This document shows positions 52,354 through 59,390 of a stretch of 64,000 nt of DNA, one piece after another. Within the stretch, counting starts at the first letter, position 1. Every line of letters begins with the position of its first letter. Source of the DNA: Tessaracoccus antarcticus (lineage in GTDB: Bacteria > Actinomycetota > Actinomycetes > Propionibacteriales > Propionibacteriaceae); contig NZ_REFW01000001.1 of the NCBI RefSeq assembly GCF_003688855.1, positions 992,001 to 1,056,000 on the forward strand, written 5' to 3'. The notes under the pieces are model-generated. The model was not told the DNA's origin. It saw only the letters and a program-made list of their open reading frames with translations, and ran no database searches. Both the position numbers and the translations under genes were made by a program.

Positions 52354-53192
52354 GGCGGCAGTCCGGGAGGCTTGGCTCCGGGGGAGCGTCGAACCTGTTC
52401 CCCTTCGCCGGTCTTCGTGGGACGTTGTACGCCGGACTTCGCGAGGTCCAGGGCCACTTCTGCCACCTGGGAAGCGCTGGTGTGGATCATCTGGTGGGCG
52501 GCACCCTCGACGATGACGACGTTGCCGTTGGTGCAACGCTCAGCGAGGCGACGGCACCAGTCTGGGGGAGCGATGTGGTCGCCAACCCCACCCACCACCG
52601 TGATGGGCACGGCGATATCGGGGACGCGATCCTCGATGCGGTAGGTGAGCATGGGGCCGAAGTCGCGCAACAGCCACCGCGGGCCTGAATGGAGGAAACC
52701 GCGAATCGAGTCCCAGGCCGATGCAGGCGGCTCCTTGACTGCGGACTCGACGAAGCGCCACATCAGCAGACCGGCGCGGCGTTCGCGATCGTTGACCACG
52801 GGTGCGGCCAGCACCGCGGCTCGGGACAGGCCCGGTGCCCGAAGGAGGGCCTCGACGGCCACTTGCGTCCCCATGGAATGGCCCACGAGAACAGGTTCCA
52901 CGACGTCGAGTGTGCGGATGACCTCGTTCACCACGTGGGCGAACCCCGGGAGCCGGAGAGCGTGATCCGGGTCGTGGGTCTTACCGAACCCCGGCAGGTC
53001 GAGCACGAGGACGCGGCCGTACTTGCTGAGTTCCCTGGCGAGCGGACCGAAGTAGCGCGACGAGACCCCGAACCCATGGATGAGGACGAACGCGGGCCCG
53101 GTGACCAGGTCGGACTCGAACACCCGCACGTCCATGCCGCGAACGGTGAGGGCGGTCTCCGTGAACTCCGACAATTCCTCCGCAGCGTGCAT
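52341..53192 (-). CDS. Alpha/beta hydrolase fold protein
   Basis: The 283-residue protein has VLIHGFGVSSRYFGPLARE, DLPGFGKTHDPD, the nucleophile Ser in VLVGHSMGTQVAVEAL, the acid-region VVGGVGDHIAPP and the histidine at EGAAHQMIHTSASQV. It is in the hydrolase/haloperoxidase-like group. I prefer ATG 53192 (MHAAEELSE) to GTG 53222. Its last 13 bases overlap the next gene. It heads a three-gene minus-strand set with the lipase and LigT-like genes. Confidence 0.88.
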   Translation of the reverse strand: MHAAEELSEFTETALTVRGMDVRVFESDLVTGPAFVLIHGFGVSSRYFGPLARELSKYGRVLVLDLPGFGKTHDPDHALRLPGFAHVVNEVIRTLDVVEPVLVGHSMGTQVAVEALLRAPGLSRAAVLAAPVVNDRERRAGLLMWRFVESAVKEPPASAWDSIRGFLHSGPRWLLRDFGPMLTYRIEDRVPDIAVPITVVGGVGDHIAPPDWCRRLAERCTNGNVVIVEGAAHQMIHTSASQVAEVALDLAKSGVQRPTKTGEGEQVRRSPGAKPPGLPPCGD

Positions 53193-53264
53193 GTCACGAT
53201 CGTTGCACACCCGGAAAACCACGAGTGAGCGATGATCCTCGCTGGCTCAGGTCGGTGCGGGTGG

Positions 53265-53321
53265 TCCTTCGATACGTGAGCTTCTTTCGATACGCCGACT
53301 CCTTGGTCGCGCGGCTACTCA
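53265..53321. repeat. Dispersed palindromic repeat, copy 2
   Basis: The stretch reads TCCTTCGATACG, then a second TTCGATACGCC (53286-53296), a CGACT...GTCGCG hairpin and GCGGCTACTCA. It matches the element at 6953-7000 in order and sequence of its blocks. It begins with a partly duplicated TTCGATACG. It is intergenic, between the hydrolase start and the DoxX end. Confidence 0.6.
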
Positions 53322-53348
53322 CGGCGGCGCCCTTCGTCGTGGGGGTCC

Positions 53349-53762
53349 TCAACGACGCAGCCTCAGACCACCTCTGGCGCCGCCGTCGTCCTGTGCGACG
53401 CTCCAGGCCTGCTTCAGGAGCCACACCTGCAGCGGCAGGCGCGCCCAGGCAATGGCCTGCATGGGCCACGGCTTGTTGCGCCAGTTCGCCACCATCTGCA
53501 TGTTCCCCGGCCACACCGCCGCGTACAGCCCGGCGGCCATGAGGCCGCCGAGCCTGCGGGTGCCCGGGTTGAACATGAGTGCCGACGTCGCCAGTTCCGC
53601 AACACCGGAGGCGTGGGTCCAGGTGCGGGGCTTGCCCGGGAGCCAGCCGGGGATGAGGCCGTCGAACACTTCGGGTTTCGCGAAGTGCATCACACCGGCG
53701 GCGGCGTTCACCGCCGCCAGAGTCAGTGCCGTCTTGTCGCTCGTCGGCTGTTCGTCAGTCAT
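53349..53762 (-). CDS. DoxX-family membrane protein
   Basis: The 137-residue protein has three or four membrane helices. The DoxX-like pattern is FAKPEVFDGLIPGWLPGKP, then WTHASGVAELATSALMF, GLMAAGLYAAVWPGNM and WARLPLQVWLLKQAW. Family members include quinone-linked and redox-associated proteins, but many are uncharacterised. A stress-type SDR lies 43 bases upstream on the same strand and may be cotranscribed. Confidence 0.85.
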   Translation of the reverse strand: MTDEQPTSDKTALTLAAVNAAAGVMHFAKPEVFDGLIPGWLPGKPRTWTHASGVAELATSALMFNPGTRRLGGLMAAGLYAAVWPGNMQMVANWRNKPWPMQAIAWARLPLQVWLLKQAWSVAQDDGGARGGLRLRR

Positions 53763-53805
53763 CGTGCTGGCTCCTTCTTGCGGCGACGCGTCGCCGCACG
53801 GGCTG

Positions 53806-54723
53806 TCACGGGGTGGGTGTGCCGCCGTTGACGTTCAGTGTCTCGCCCACCACGTAGCTCGACTCGGGAGAGGCGAGAAAAACATACGCAGGAGCCAGTT
53901 CGGTGGGTTGTCCGGCGCGGCCCAGCGGGGTGTCCTTGCCGAACTTCGGCAGTTTCTCCTTCGGCTGGCCGTCGCTGACCTGCAGCGGCGTCCAGAACGG
54001 TCCCGGGGCGACCGCGTTCACGCGGATGCCCTTCGGTGCCAGTTGCTGCGCCAGGCCCTTGGTGAAGTTGTTGATGGCTGCCTTCGTGGACGCGTAGTCG
54101 AGCAGGGTGGGCGACGGGTTGTACGCCTGGATCGACGTGGTGTTGATGATCGACGACCCTGCGGGCATGTGCTTCAGTGCGGCCTTGGTGATGCGGAACA
54201 TGGCGATGATGTTGACCGTGAACGTGTCGGTGAACTGCTCGTCGGTGATGTCCTCGATGCTGTCCTGCGAGATCTGTTTGCCTGCATTGTTGACGAGGAT
54301 GTCGAGGCCGCCGAGCCCCTCTGCTGCCTTGTCCGCGAGGTTTTCGCAGACCGTCCTGTCGGTGAGGTCGCCGGGCAGCAGCACAGCCGTCCGGCCGGCT
54401 TTCTCGATGACACCCTTGACCCATTGGGCGTCCTCCTCCTCGGCGGGGAGGTAGTTGAGGGCCACGTCGGCGCCCTCCTTCGCGAAGGCGATGGCCACGG
54501 CTGCCCCGATGCCGGAGTCCGCACCTGTGATGAGCGCACGCCGTCCCTCGAGGCGGCCAGTGCCGCGGTATGAGAACTCGCCGCGATCCGTCTTCGGTTC
54601 GAGGTCTGCGTCCAGACCCGGCTCCGGCTGGTCCTGCTTGGGGGGCTCGATGGAGGGGTAGCGGGTGACCGGGTTCTGGAACACCAACTGATCGGTCTCG
54701 GTGTGGGCGTCGTCGTGGGCCAT
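53806..54723 (-). CDS. SDR oxidoreductase of the stress-protein 39/YghA type
   Basis: The 305-residue protein has a polar N-terminal arm of about 55 residues (YPSIEPPKQDQPEPGLDADL, typical of the GsiB/YghA stress group). The SDR core follows: RALITGADSGIGAAVAIAFA, LVNNAGKQISQDS, the catalytic Ser in NTTSIQAY, and YASTKAAINNF. The C-terminus is GETLNVNGGTPTP. Members of this group are often induced by osmotic or oxidative stress. Substrate unknown. Confidence 0.9.
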   Translation of the reverse strand: MAHDDAHTETDQLVFQNPVTRYPSIEPPKQDQPEPGLDADLEPKTDRGEFSYRGTGRLEGRRALITGADSGIGAAVAIAFAKEGADVALNYLPAEEEDAQWVKGVIEKAGRTAVLLPGDLTDRTVCENLADKAAEGLGGLDILVNNAGKQISQDSIEDITDEQFTDTFTVNIIAMFRITKAALKHMPAGSSIINTTSIQAYNPSPTLLDYASTKAAINNFTKGLAQQLAPKGIRVNAVAPGPFWTPLQVSDGQPKEKLPKFGKDTPLGRAGQPTELAPAYVFLASPESSYVVGETLNVNGGTPTP

Positions 54724-54990
54724 GGGGCGTGTCTCCTCTGCGATGCAGTGTTTGGCATTCCAGACTATGACCGCGTCCAGGGCACAAACCCGTGACAGTT
54801 TGCCACCCCACCCGTTTGGATGGGGTGTCCCACGGGGTCGGCGAATACCGGCTGGGCAGCACCGAGGGGTGGCCGGGACGGCAGGGCGCCGTCGGGCGTC
54901 GCTTTGTCACGATTCCGACGAGATGAACTCTTTCGTTCGTAGAATCAAAAGTGGTTGGCGCCCGGCCATCCTCTGGAAGGAGCAAAGATC
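54724..54990. other. Intergenic region without recognised gene
   Basis: This 267-base gap separates the divergent SDR and small-protein genes. It must hold both promoters, but I see no clear -35/-10 pair. The last 20 bases hold the GGAAGGAGCAAAG ribosome site of the small gene. Confidence 0.4.
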
Positions 54991-55221
54991 GTGATCAAGA
55001 CACTGTCCGGCATGGGTATCCGTAGCGAGCACGCCTACATTGGCGGCTTCGCCTCCATCGGGCTCAGCGTCCTGTCCTACTTCATCTCCCGCAAGGCGTC
55101 CAAGAACCACCCGGAGAGCAAGGCCCAGTCCGACCGCTGGGGGCTGTACGTGGGCGAGTGGGCTCCGACGTTCTTCGCGCTCGGCGTCGCGCTCAAGCTG
55201 GAGGAGCACGACCCGAGCTGA
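54991..55221 (+). CDS. Small membrane protein of unknown function
   Basis: The GTG at 54991 follows GGAAGGAG. The 76-residue product has one or two hydrophobic stretches (YIGGFASIGLSVLSYFIS and WAPTFFALGVALKLEE). A charged loop SRKASKNHPESKAQSDRWG lies between them. Small proteins with this WAPTFF...EE ending occur in actinobacteria without known function. A hairpin follows its stop. Confidence 0.7.
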   Translation: MIKTLSGMGIRSEHAYIGGFASIGLSVLSYFISRKASKNHPESKAQSDRWGLYVGEWAPTFFALGVALKLEEHDPS

Positions 55222-55261
55222 CCCAGTGAATCCAGAGGGGTGATCCACAGCCCTTCCAACG

Positions 55262-55287
55262 TGGGCGGGTGCTGGTGCGCCCGCCCA
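55262..55287 (+). terminator. Hairpin after the small membrane protein gene
   Basis: TGGGCGGG (55262-55269) pairs with CCCGCCCA (55280-55287) around a ten-base loop, followed by TTGTTGTG. It lies 41 bases after the stop and may end that short transcript before the sortase gene. Confidence 0.5.
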
Positions 55288-55485
55288 TTGTTGTGTCCGG
55301 GCGCGGACGCCCGCCAGGGCACCGGTGTGGTCCGACGCTGCGGCGTGCCCATCGCCGCTGGGGTGTTGCCCCCGGAGGAGGCGCGCACCGCGCCGACATA
55401 TTTGGCATGGCGACGCTTGCACCGCAAGATGGCTCACGACAGCCACTCACCACCACCCGCCCACTTCCTTTGTAGGAGTCACGTC

Positions 55486-56367
55486 ATGCGCCTGGCACCG
55501 GTCACGCGGGATCGTGTGCTGATGCAGGCCGTCATCATCCTCGGTGTCGTGCTTCTGCTGTATCCGACGGCTGCCGACTGGTTTTCCTCCAGGCAGCACA
55601 ACTCCGAGACGTCCGGTTACGTGCAGGCCGTCGAAAAGGTGGCACCCGAGGTGCGGCGGGACCTTCTGGACATCGCCAATGACTACAACTCCCGCATGCC
55701 GCAGGGTCCTCTGCGGGACCCCTACGCCGGTGAAATCAGCGCGGAGGAGGAGGGCGCAGCGTACGCCGCCTATGAGCGCATGCTGGAGGCCAGCGCCAAT
55801 GGTGTGATTGGAAGTCTGGTCTACGAGGGCGTCGGTGTTGACCTCCCGATCTACCACGGGACGGGCGAGGATGTGCTGGCCAAGGGCGTGGGGCACCTGT
55901 ACGGCTCGTCCCTCCCGGTCGGAGGGCCGGGCACCCACTCGGTGCTCACGTCGCACTCCGGCCTCGTGCACGCCACGCTGTTCTCCAACATGCCCAAGAA
56001 GACGGCACTGGGGGACGTGTTCTCCGTGGATGTCCTGGGGGAGCCGCACTACTACCGGGTGGACCAGATCCTGACGGTCCTGCCCAACCAGACCGAGTCG
56101 CTCAAGATTGTGGCCAACGAGGACTACATCACCCTCATCACGTGCACCCCCATCGGCATCAATACCCACAGACTGTTGGTGAGGGGGACCCGGATCCCGC
56201 CTCCTCTGGTCGAGACTGAGCCCGGATTCTGGGTTCCGGGCGACGGCGTCGTCGCCGGGTTCCCCTGGTGGGCCGTGGGCCTGGGTGCGGGGGTCTTCTT
56301 CAGCTTCGCCGTGTTCGCCACCAGGTCGACGCCGCGGCGGCTGCTGGATGCCCCGACAGGGAACTGA
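55486..56367 (+). CDS. Class C-type sortase
   Basis: The ATG at 55486 follows TAGGAGTCA. The 293-residue transpeptidase has an N-terminal membrane helix, a coiled region (SGYVQAVEKVAPEVRRDLLD), and the sortase beta barrel. The catalytic His is in LTSHSGLVHATLFSN, the Cys is in YITLITCTPIGINTHRLLVRG and the Arg is in that same phrase. A C-terminal membrane helix is typical of class C, which links pilin subunits. A DPYAGE segment near residue 80 may be the lid that covers the active site in this class. No pilin gene is obvious in the window. Confidence 0.9.
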   Translation: MRLAPVTRDRVLMQAVIILGVVLLLYPTAADWFSSRQHNSETSGYVQAVEKVAPEVRRDLLDIANDYNSRMPQGPLRDPYAGEISAEEEGAAYAAYERMLEASANGVIGSLVYEGVGVDLPIYHGTGEDVLAKGVGHLYGSSLPVGGPGTHSVLTSHSGLVHATLFSNMPKKTALGDVFSVDVLGEPHYYRVDQILTVLPNQTESLKIVANEDYITLITCTPIGINTHRLLVRGTRIPPPLVETEPGFWVPGDGVVAGFPWWAVGLGAGVFFSFAVFATRSTPRRLLDAPTGN

Positions 56368-56559
56368 GAGGCGTCCATCCGACGCAAACCCCTTGGCTGA
56401 GCCCTTGCTGCTCCTGCGCAGTCGAGGAGTTTCTGCACGCCGGGACCATCGCATCGCAGGGTGAGGACATGCTCTGGCGCCTCGTCAATAACGACAATGA
56501 CTAATTGTTGTGACTCCTAGCGGCTTCGCGGAGGATCGAAGATGACCTCGGGGACAAAT
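56368..56559. other. Intergenic region after the sortase gene
   Basis: No gene is supported here. GC content drops near 56480-56520, with the sequence GTCAATAACGACAATGAC and a TAATTGTTGTGAC stretch. The promoter of the small ORF begins at 56560. Confidence 0.4.
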
Positions 56560-56588
56560 GTGACAACTTTGGGAGTCGCCGCTATGGT
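56560..56588 (+). promoter_or_regulatory. Sigma-70-type promoter before the 59-codon ORF
   Basis: GTGACA (56560-56565) and TATGGT (56583-56588) are separated by exactly 17 bases, five and four of six matches to the consensus. The expected start is near 56595, 20 bases before the ORF. The shared motif CAACTTTGGGAGTCGC begins in the -35 box and fills most of the spacer. Confidence 0.55.
56564..56579 (+). promoter_or_regulatory. Shared element CAACTTTGGGAGTCGC, copy 1
   Basis: This 16-base element differs at one position from the copy at 58146-58161 (CAACTTTGGGAGTTGC). In copy 2 the outer CAACT/AGTTG is a perfect inverted repeat around TTGGG; here four of five pair. Its place in the promoter suggests a regulator-binding site common to two units. 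Confidence 0.5.
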
Positions 56589-56616
56589 TTTCCTTGATTG
56601 CTGACACTTCAGGGGG

Positions 56617-56796
56617 ATGGTGTCGGACGCTTTGTGGGGATCACTTCGCCGAGGATGGCGCGGCCCTTCGAGGCGTGGCAACGGTGGCATGCAGCCCAAC
56701 ACGGGTGCCATCCAGATCCTCATCCCCAGCATTGTGTTGGCAACCCCAGGTTCCCTGCTCCTGGCCGCTGGTCAGCGTGGGCGTCGGACGATGTAG
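56617..56796 (+). CDS. 59-codon ORF ending in an LPXTG-like sorting signal
   Basis: The ORF starts MVSDALWGSLRRGWRG and ends MQPNTGAIQ, a hydrophobic stretch (LIPSIVLATPGSLLLAAG) and QRGRRTM. A PxTG motif, a membrane helix and a basic tail in this order are the layout of a sortase signal; CAG for Leu is one base from CTG, which would give LPNTG. It lies 249 bases after a class C sortase. It has a promoter upstream and a strong terminator 34 bases after the stop. The AGGGGG ribosome site touches the ATG, so translation start is weak. It may instead be a remnant of a larger surface protein. Confidence 0.4.
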   Translation: MVSDALWGSLRRGWRGPSRRGNGGMQPNTGAIQILIPSIVLATPGSLLLAAGQRGRRTM

Positions 56797-56829
56797 GTTT
56801 CCCCCCCGCTACCACTCGTCGGACGGATC

Positions 56830-56860
56830 GGGCCGCCCCCCACCGGGGGGCGGCCCTTTT
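56830..56860 (+). terminator. Strong intrinsic terminator
   Basis: GGGCCGCCCCCC (56830-56841) and GGGGGGCGGCCC (56845-56856) form a perfect 12-bp stem with a three-base loop followed by TTTT. It closes the short transcript that includes the 59-codon ORF. Confidence 0.9.
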
Positions 56861-57030
56861 GTCTGCCCACGCTCCGCAGATCGAGTGGTTCGCCGCGGGG
56901 TCAGGGATGACACGAGGAGAGGCCACGCGCCGCTGACCCCAGTCGTGTGCCGGGGGGCGTACGGAGGACGACGACGTGGCGCGGTCTGAGATGATGGACG
57001 AAGGTGTGATGACGATCATCGGAGTGGGCA

Positions 57031-57717
57031 ATGGAGCAATCTGACGAGTACCGCGAGCCGCCGCCCGCGTGTGAGCAGCCCGACGGCGTCGCCCCGTTCG
57101 GGGACGAGCGGACGATGCCGCTGGAGGGACTTGGGCCGGATGTCACCATCCCGGCAGGAGGTTCCCCGTTCAGTGCCTCCGCGGTACCGGAGGACACATT
57201 GCCCATCGTTGACCTCTATCCGACGGCGCAGAACTGGTCCGATTCGGCCCCGTACCCGACAGACCAGGCCCCCTGGAACCCTGGGCCTTCGCCCGTTCTG
57301 CAGCAGAGAACGATGGCCCCCGATCCGTACCACGGGGCCGCGCGGCAGCCGGAGCAGCAACCACCTCCCTACCCGTTGCCGTACACGCAACAGTCATCGC
57401 CCCTGATGCCGGTGGGCCCGTACGGGGCACAGGGCCCCTACATGATGGTCCGCGCGGAGCACCCTCAGGCCACGACCGTGCTGGTGCTGGGGGCTGTCAG
57501 CATCGCTGTTCCGGTGCTGTCCTTCGTTGCCTGGTACATGGGCGCCAAAGCCAAGCGGGAGATCGAGAGCGGTGCGCCGTTCGCCTACGCGGGAAACCTG
57601 AAGACGGGTCACATCATCGGCAAGGTGATGGGCATCCTCACCATCGTGGGTGGATCGCTCTACGTCCTGCTCATGATCGTCTACGTCGTCGTGATGATCG
57701 GCCTCTTGAGCTTGTGA
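57031..57717 (+). CDS. DUF4190 membrane protein with proline-rich N-terminus
   Basis: The 228-residue protein has an acidic, proline- and glutamine-rich cytosolic region (residues 1-145, QPEQQPPPYPLPYTQQ). A C-terminal DUF4190 domain follows: TTVLVLGAVSIAVPVLSFVAWYMG, AKREIESGAP with the family GxxK/R loop, and GKVMGILTIVGGSLYVLLMI. DUF4190 proteins are common actinobacterial two-helix membrane proteins with no known activity. It is followed by a bidirectional terminator shared with tRNA-Ser. Confidence 0.85.
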   Translation: MEQSDEYREPPPACEQPDGVAPFGDERTMPLEGLGPDVTIPAGGSPFSASAVPEDTLPIVDLYPTAQNWSDSAPYPTDQAPWNPGPSPVLQQRTMAPDPYHGAARQPEQQPPPYPLPYTQQSSPLMPVGPYGAQGPYMMVRAEHPQATTVLVLGAVSIAVPVLSFVAWYMGAKAKREIESGAPFAYAGNLKTGHIIGKVMGILTIVGGSLYVLLMIVYVVVMIGLLSL

Positions 57718-57745
57718 GCACCGTACTCGGGCCCAGACATGCAGA

Positions 57746-57772
57746 AAGCCCCCGATGCGATGTCGGGGGCTT
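57746..57772. terminator. Bidirectional terminator
   Basis: AAGCCCCCGA (57746-57755) pairs with TCGGGGGCTT (57763-57772) around seven bases. It is placed 28 bases after the DUF4190 stop on the plus strand and 12 bases after tRNA-Ser on the minus strand. On the minus strand it is followed by TCTGC. Confidence 0.8.
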
Positions 57773-57783
57773 CCTGGTCCTGC

Positions 57784-57871
57784 TGGCGGAGGATACGAGA
57801 TTCGAACTCGTGAGGGCTTGCACCCAACCCGCTTTCCAAGCGAGCGCCATAGGCCACTAGGCGAATCCTCC
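57784..57871 (-). tRNA. tRNA-Ser (anticodon GGA)
   Basis: On the minus strand the acceptor GGAGGAT pairs with ATCCTCC. A long variable arm (GGTTGGGTGCAAGCCC region) is present, as in class II tRNAs. The T arm is CGAGTTCGAATCTCG, and the anticodon loop CTTGGAAAG contains GGA. A discriminator G and an encoded CCA (57784-57786) are present. Confidence 0.93.
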
Positions 57872-58145
57872 GTCGCACATGCTACCCAAGATGGAGCCGG
57901 GGGACCAAACGGGCGCAGCCGGCCAGGGCGGAAGTGTCCAGGAGGATGCACTGCCCGGTCATTCCAGGCGGACGTGGGGACGTCGACGTCGCGCCGACGT
58001 GCGGATCGGTGGCCACAGCGCCCCAAAAGGCGATGAGGCAACGCCATTGTCCATCACCTGCGGATATTAACCGGAACCAGGAAGTATCTGCAGAAAATAT
58101 ATGCGACACAACACTGCGTCAATGTCAAGCCAATTCACAAGAAAT
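57872..58145. other. Non-coding leader region, AT-rich in its right half
   Basis: No gene is supported between tRNA-Ser and the SipW cassette. The right half (about 58065-58200) is clearly AT-richer than the rest of the window, with GGATATTAACC and AAATATATGCG. It looks like an upstream promoter region. The ORF visible here has no ribosome site and no recognisable product. Confidence 0.4.
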
Positions 58146-58186
58146 CAACTTTGGGAGTTGCATCAATCAACCTTTGGTGTTTAAAT
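58146..58186 (+). promoter_or_regulatory. Shared element copy 2 and candidate promoter of the SipW cassette
   Basis: CAACTTTGGGAGTTGC (58146-58161) is the second copy of the shared element and is a perfect inverted repeat CAACT-TTGGG-AGTTG. TTGCAT (58158-58163) and TTAAAT (58181-58186), 17 bases apart, could form a weak promoter with its -35 overlapping the element. The start codon of the cassette is 117 bases further on, giving a long leader. Confidence 0.45.
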
Positions 58187-58266
58187 GATCCCAGCGCGAC
58201 AACCTGTGGGACCCGATCAGCAGATCTGGAACCCCGGGACATTCCACTCGGAGCCGCGCTGTACGC

Positions 58267-58281
58267 AATGCCTCAGGCATT
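58267..58281 (+). promoter_or_regulatory. 15-base palindrome AATGCCTCAGGCATT in the leader
   Basis: AATGCC/GGCATT flank TCA, a six-bp hairpin or operator just 22 bases upstream of the first start codon, before the GGGGGGAAAA ribosome site. It could be an RNA hairpin controlling translation or a regulator site. Confidence 0.45.
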
Positions 58282-58302
58282 CATTTCCCGGGGGGGAAAA
58301 CA

Positions 58303-58752
58303 ATGAAGGAAGCGAAGTTCTCTGTGTCCAAACGTAAGGTTGTCGCGATTGTCGGCGCAGCCGCAGCATTTGCCGCAGTGACCGTGTCGGCTGCCACACT
58401 GGGTGGCCTTCAGACGGACTCCGTGGGCGCCAACAGCAACAAGGTGTCCGCGCCGGTCAGCAAGGGCGTCGCCCTGAACTGGAGCACGGAATTCAGTGCC
58501 AAGGACCAGGCGTATGTCGTCTCGTCAATTGCACTGGCGCCCATCTCCACGGAGGAGAAGATCCCGGAGAAGGCGACCGTTCGCGTCACCCTCACGGATG
58601 CTTCCGGCGACGTGCTCGGTGAGTACAACAGTACCGACGGCGCCACGTCGTTCGAGAAGCCGGGCAAGGTCGTCACAGCCCATGACGTCGCGAACGCGTC
58701 GGTGGTCATCAACGGCGGAAACGTCACCACCATCGCCGACGAGACTGATTGA
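58303..58752 (+). CDS. Secreted protein with alternate (SipW-type) signal peptide
   Basis: The ATG is preceded by a G-rich ribosome site. The 149-residue protein has a basic start, a hydrophobic core and then SAATLGGLQTDSVGANSNKV. This stretch is shared with the 552-residue protein encoded two genes downstream (TLGGLQTD). The mature part is beta-rich, without cysteine. SipW-type signal peptides are typically followed by such short secreted proteins, including matrix components such as TasA, but this protein is not TasA by sequence. Its stop abuts the signal peptidase gene. Confidence 0.7.
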   Translation: MKEAKFSVSKRKVVAIVGAAAAFAAVTVSAATLGGLQTDSVGANSNKVSAPVSKGVALNWSTEFSAKDQAYVVSSIALAPISTEEKIPEKATVRVTLTDASGDVLGEYNSTDGATSFEKPGKVVTAHDVANASVVINGGNVTTIADETD

Positions 58753-58763
58753 TCGTCGATCCC

Positions 58764-59384
58764 ATGACCCAGGAGATCCTTCGCCCAGTGGCGGACAACG
58801 CGTCGGGGGGCGCCGAGTCTGACACTGTCGCGAGTTCTCCTCGTCATGCGGAGCAGCAACAGCCGAGGACCCGTGGGGGGGTCCGTAAGGTCCTCGGCTG
58901 GATGCTGCTCGTGATGCTTGTCGTGGCCATCTGGCCTGCGACGTGGGGGGGACTCACAGGCATCACGGTCGTCAACGGCCACTCCATGGAGCCGGCGTAC
59001 GAGAACAATGACATGGTCCTCACCCTGCGGCATTCGTCGTACGCGGTGGGGGATGTCGTCTCGTACAAGGTTCCGGAGGGGCAGGATGGCGCCGGGGGGC
59101 GTGTCATCCACCGCATCATCGCTGTCGACGACAGCGGCGTGCAGCCCGTGTTCACCACACAGGGGGACAACAATCCCTCGGTGGACCCGTGGCGGTTCAG
59201 TACAACCGACATCGTGGGCGAGGCCACGTTGCGCGTACCCCGGATTGGGGGCGCGTTCAACGGGTCGAGTGGACTGATGTTGGGGGCAGTGGTGGGCTTC
59301 GCCGTCCTGGTCGTGTTGTGGCCATCGAGGCCGAAGCCGCAGAATGGGGCGCCCACCACCAAGCCCACTCATGAGACGGACTAG
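58764..59384 (+). CDS. sipW: SipW/ER-type signal peptidase I
   Basis: The 206-residue membrane protease has an N-terminal helix (KVLGWMLLVMLVVAIWP) and the catalytic serine in VVNGHSMEPAYENNDM (Ser74). The second catalytic position is histidine in GGRVIHRIIAVDD (His116), not the lysine of LepB. The acid is in TTQGDNNPSVD (Asp141). A C-terminal helix follows. His in place of Lys marks the SipW/archaeal/ER class, which processes the neighbouring exported proteins. The start is ATG 58764; TTG 58749 overlaps the previous stop and is possible. Confidence 0.88.
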   Translation: MTQEILRPVADNASGGAESDTVASSPRHAEQQQPRTRGGVRKVLGWMLLVMLVVAIWPATWGGLTGITVVNGHSMEPAYENNDMVLTLRHSSYAVGDVVSYKVPEGQDGAGGRVIHRIIAVDDSGVQPVFTTQGDNNPSVDPWRFSTTDIVGEATLRVPRIGGAFNGSSGLMLGAVVGFAVLVVLWPSRPKPQNGAPTTKPTHETD

Positions 59385-59390
59385 ACAGGC

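Noticed and set aside
56598-56936. 112-codon frame overlapping the 59-codon ORF
   Set aside because: It runs straight through the strong intrinsic terminator at 56830-56860, so it cannot be a complete gene of that transcript.
57885-58050. Possible c-di-AMP (ydaO-type) riboswitch before the SipW cassette (GAGCCGGGGGACCAAACGGG)
   Set aside because: Only one block resembles the motif; the GGGGUGAAUC-type block and the expected pairing were not found, and a promoter candidate lies downstream of it.
57934-58188. 84-codon ORF upstream of the SipW cassette
   Set aside because: No ribosome site, no recognisable sequence, overlaps the AT-rich promoter region and ends beyond the shared element.
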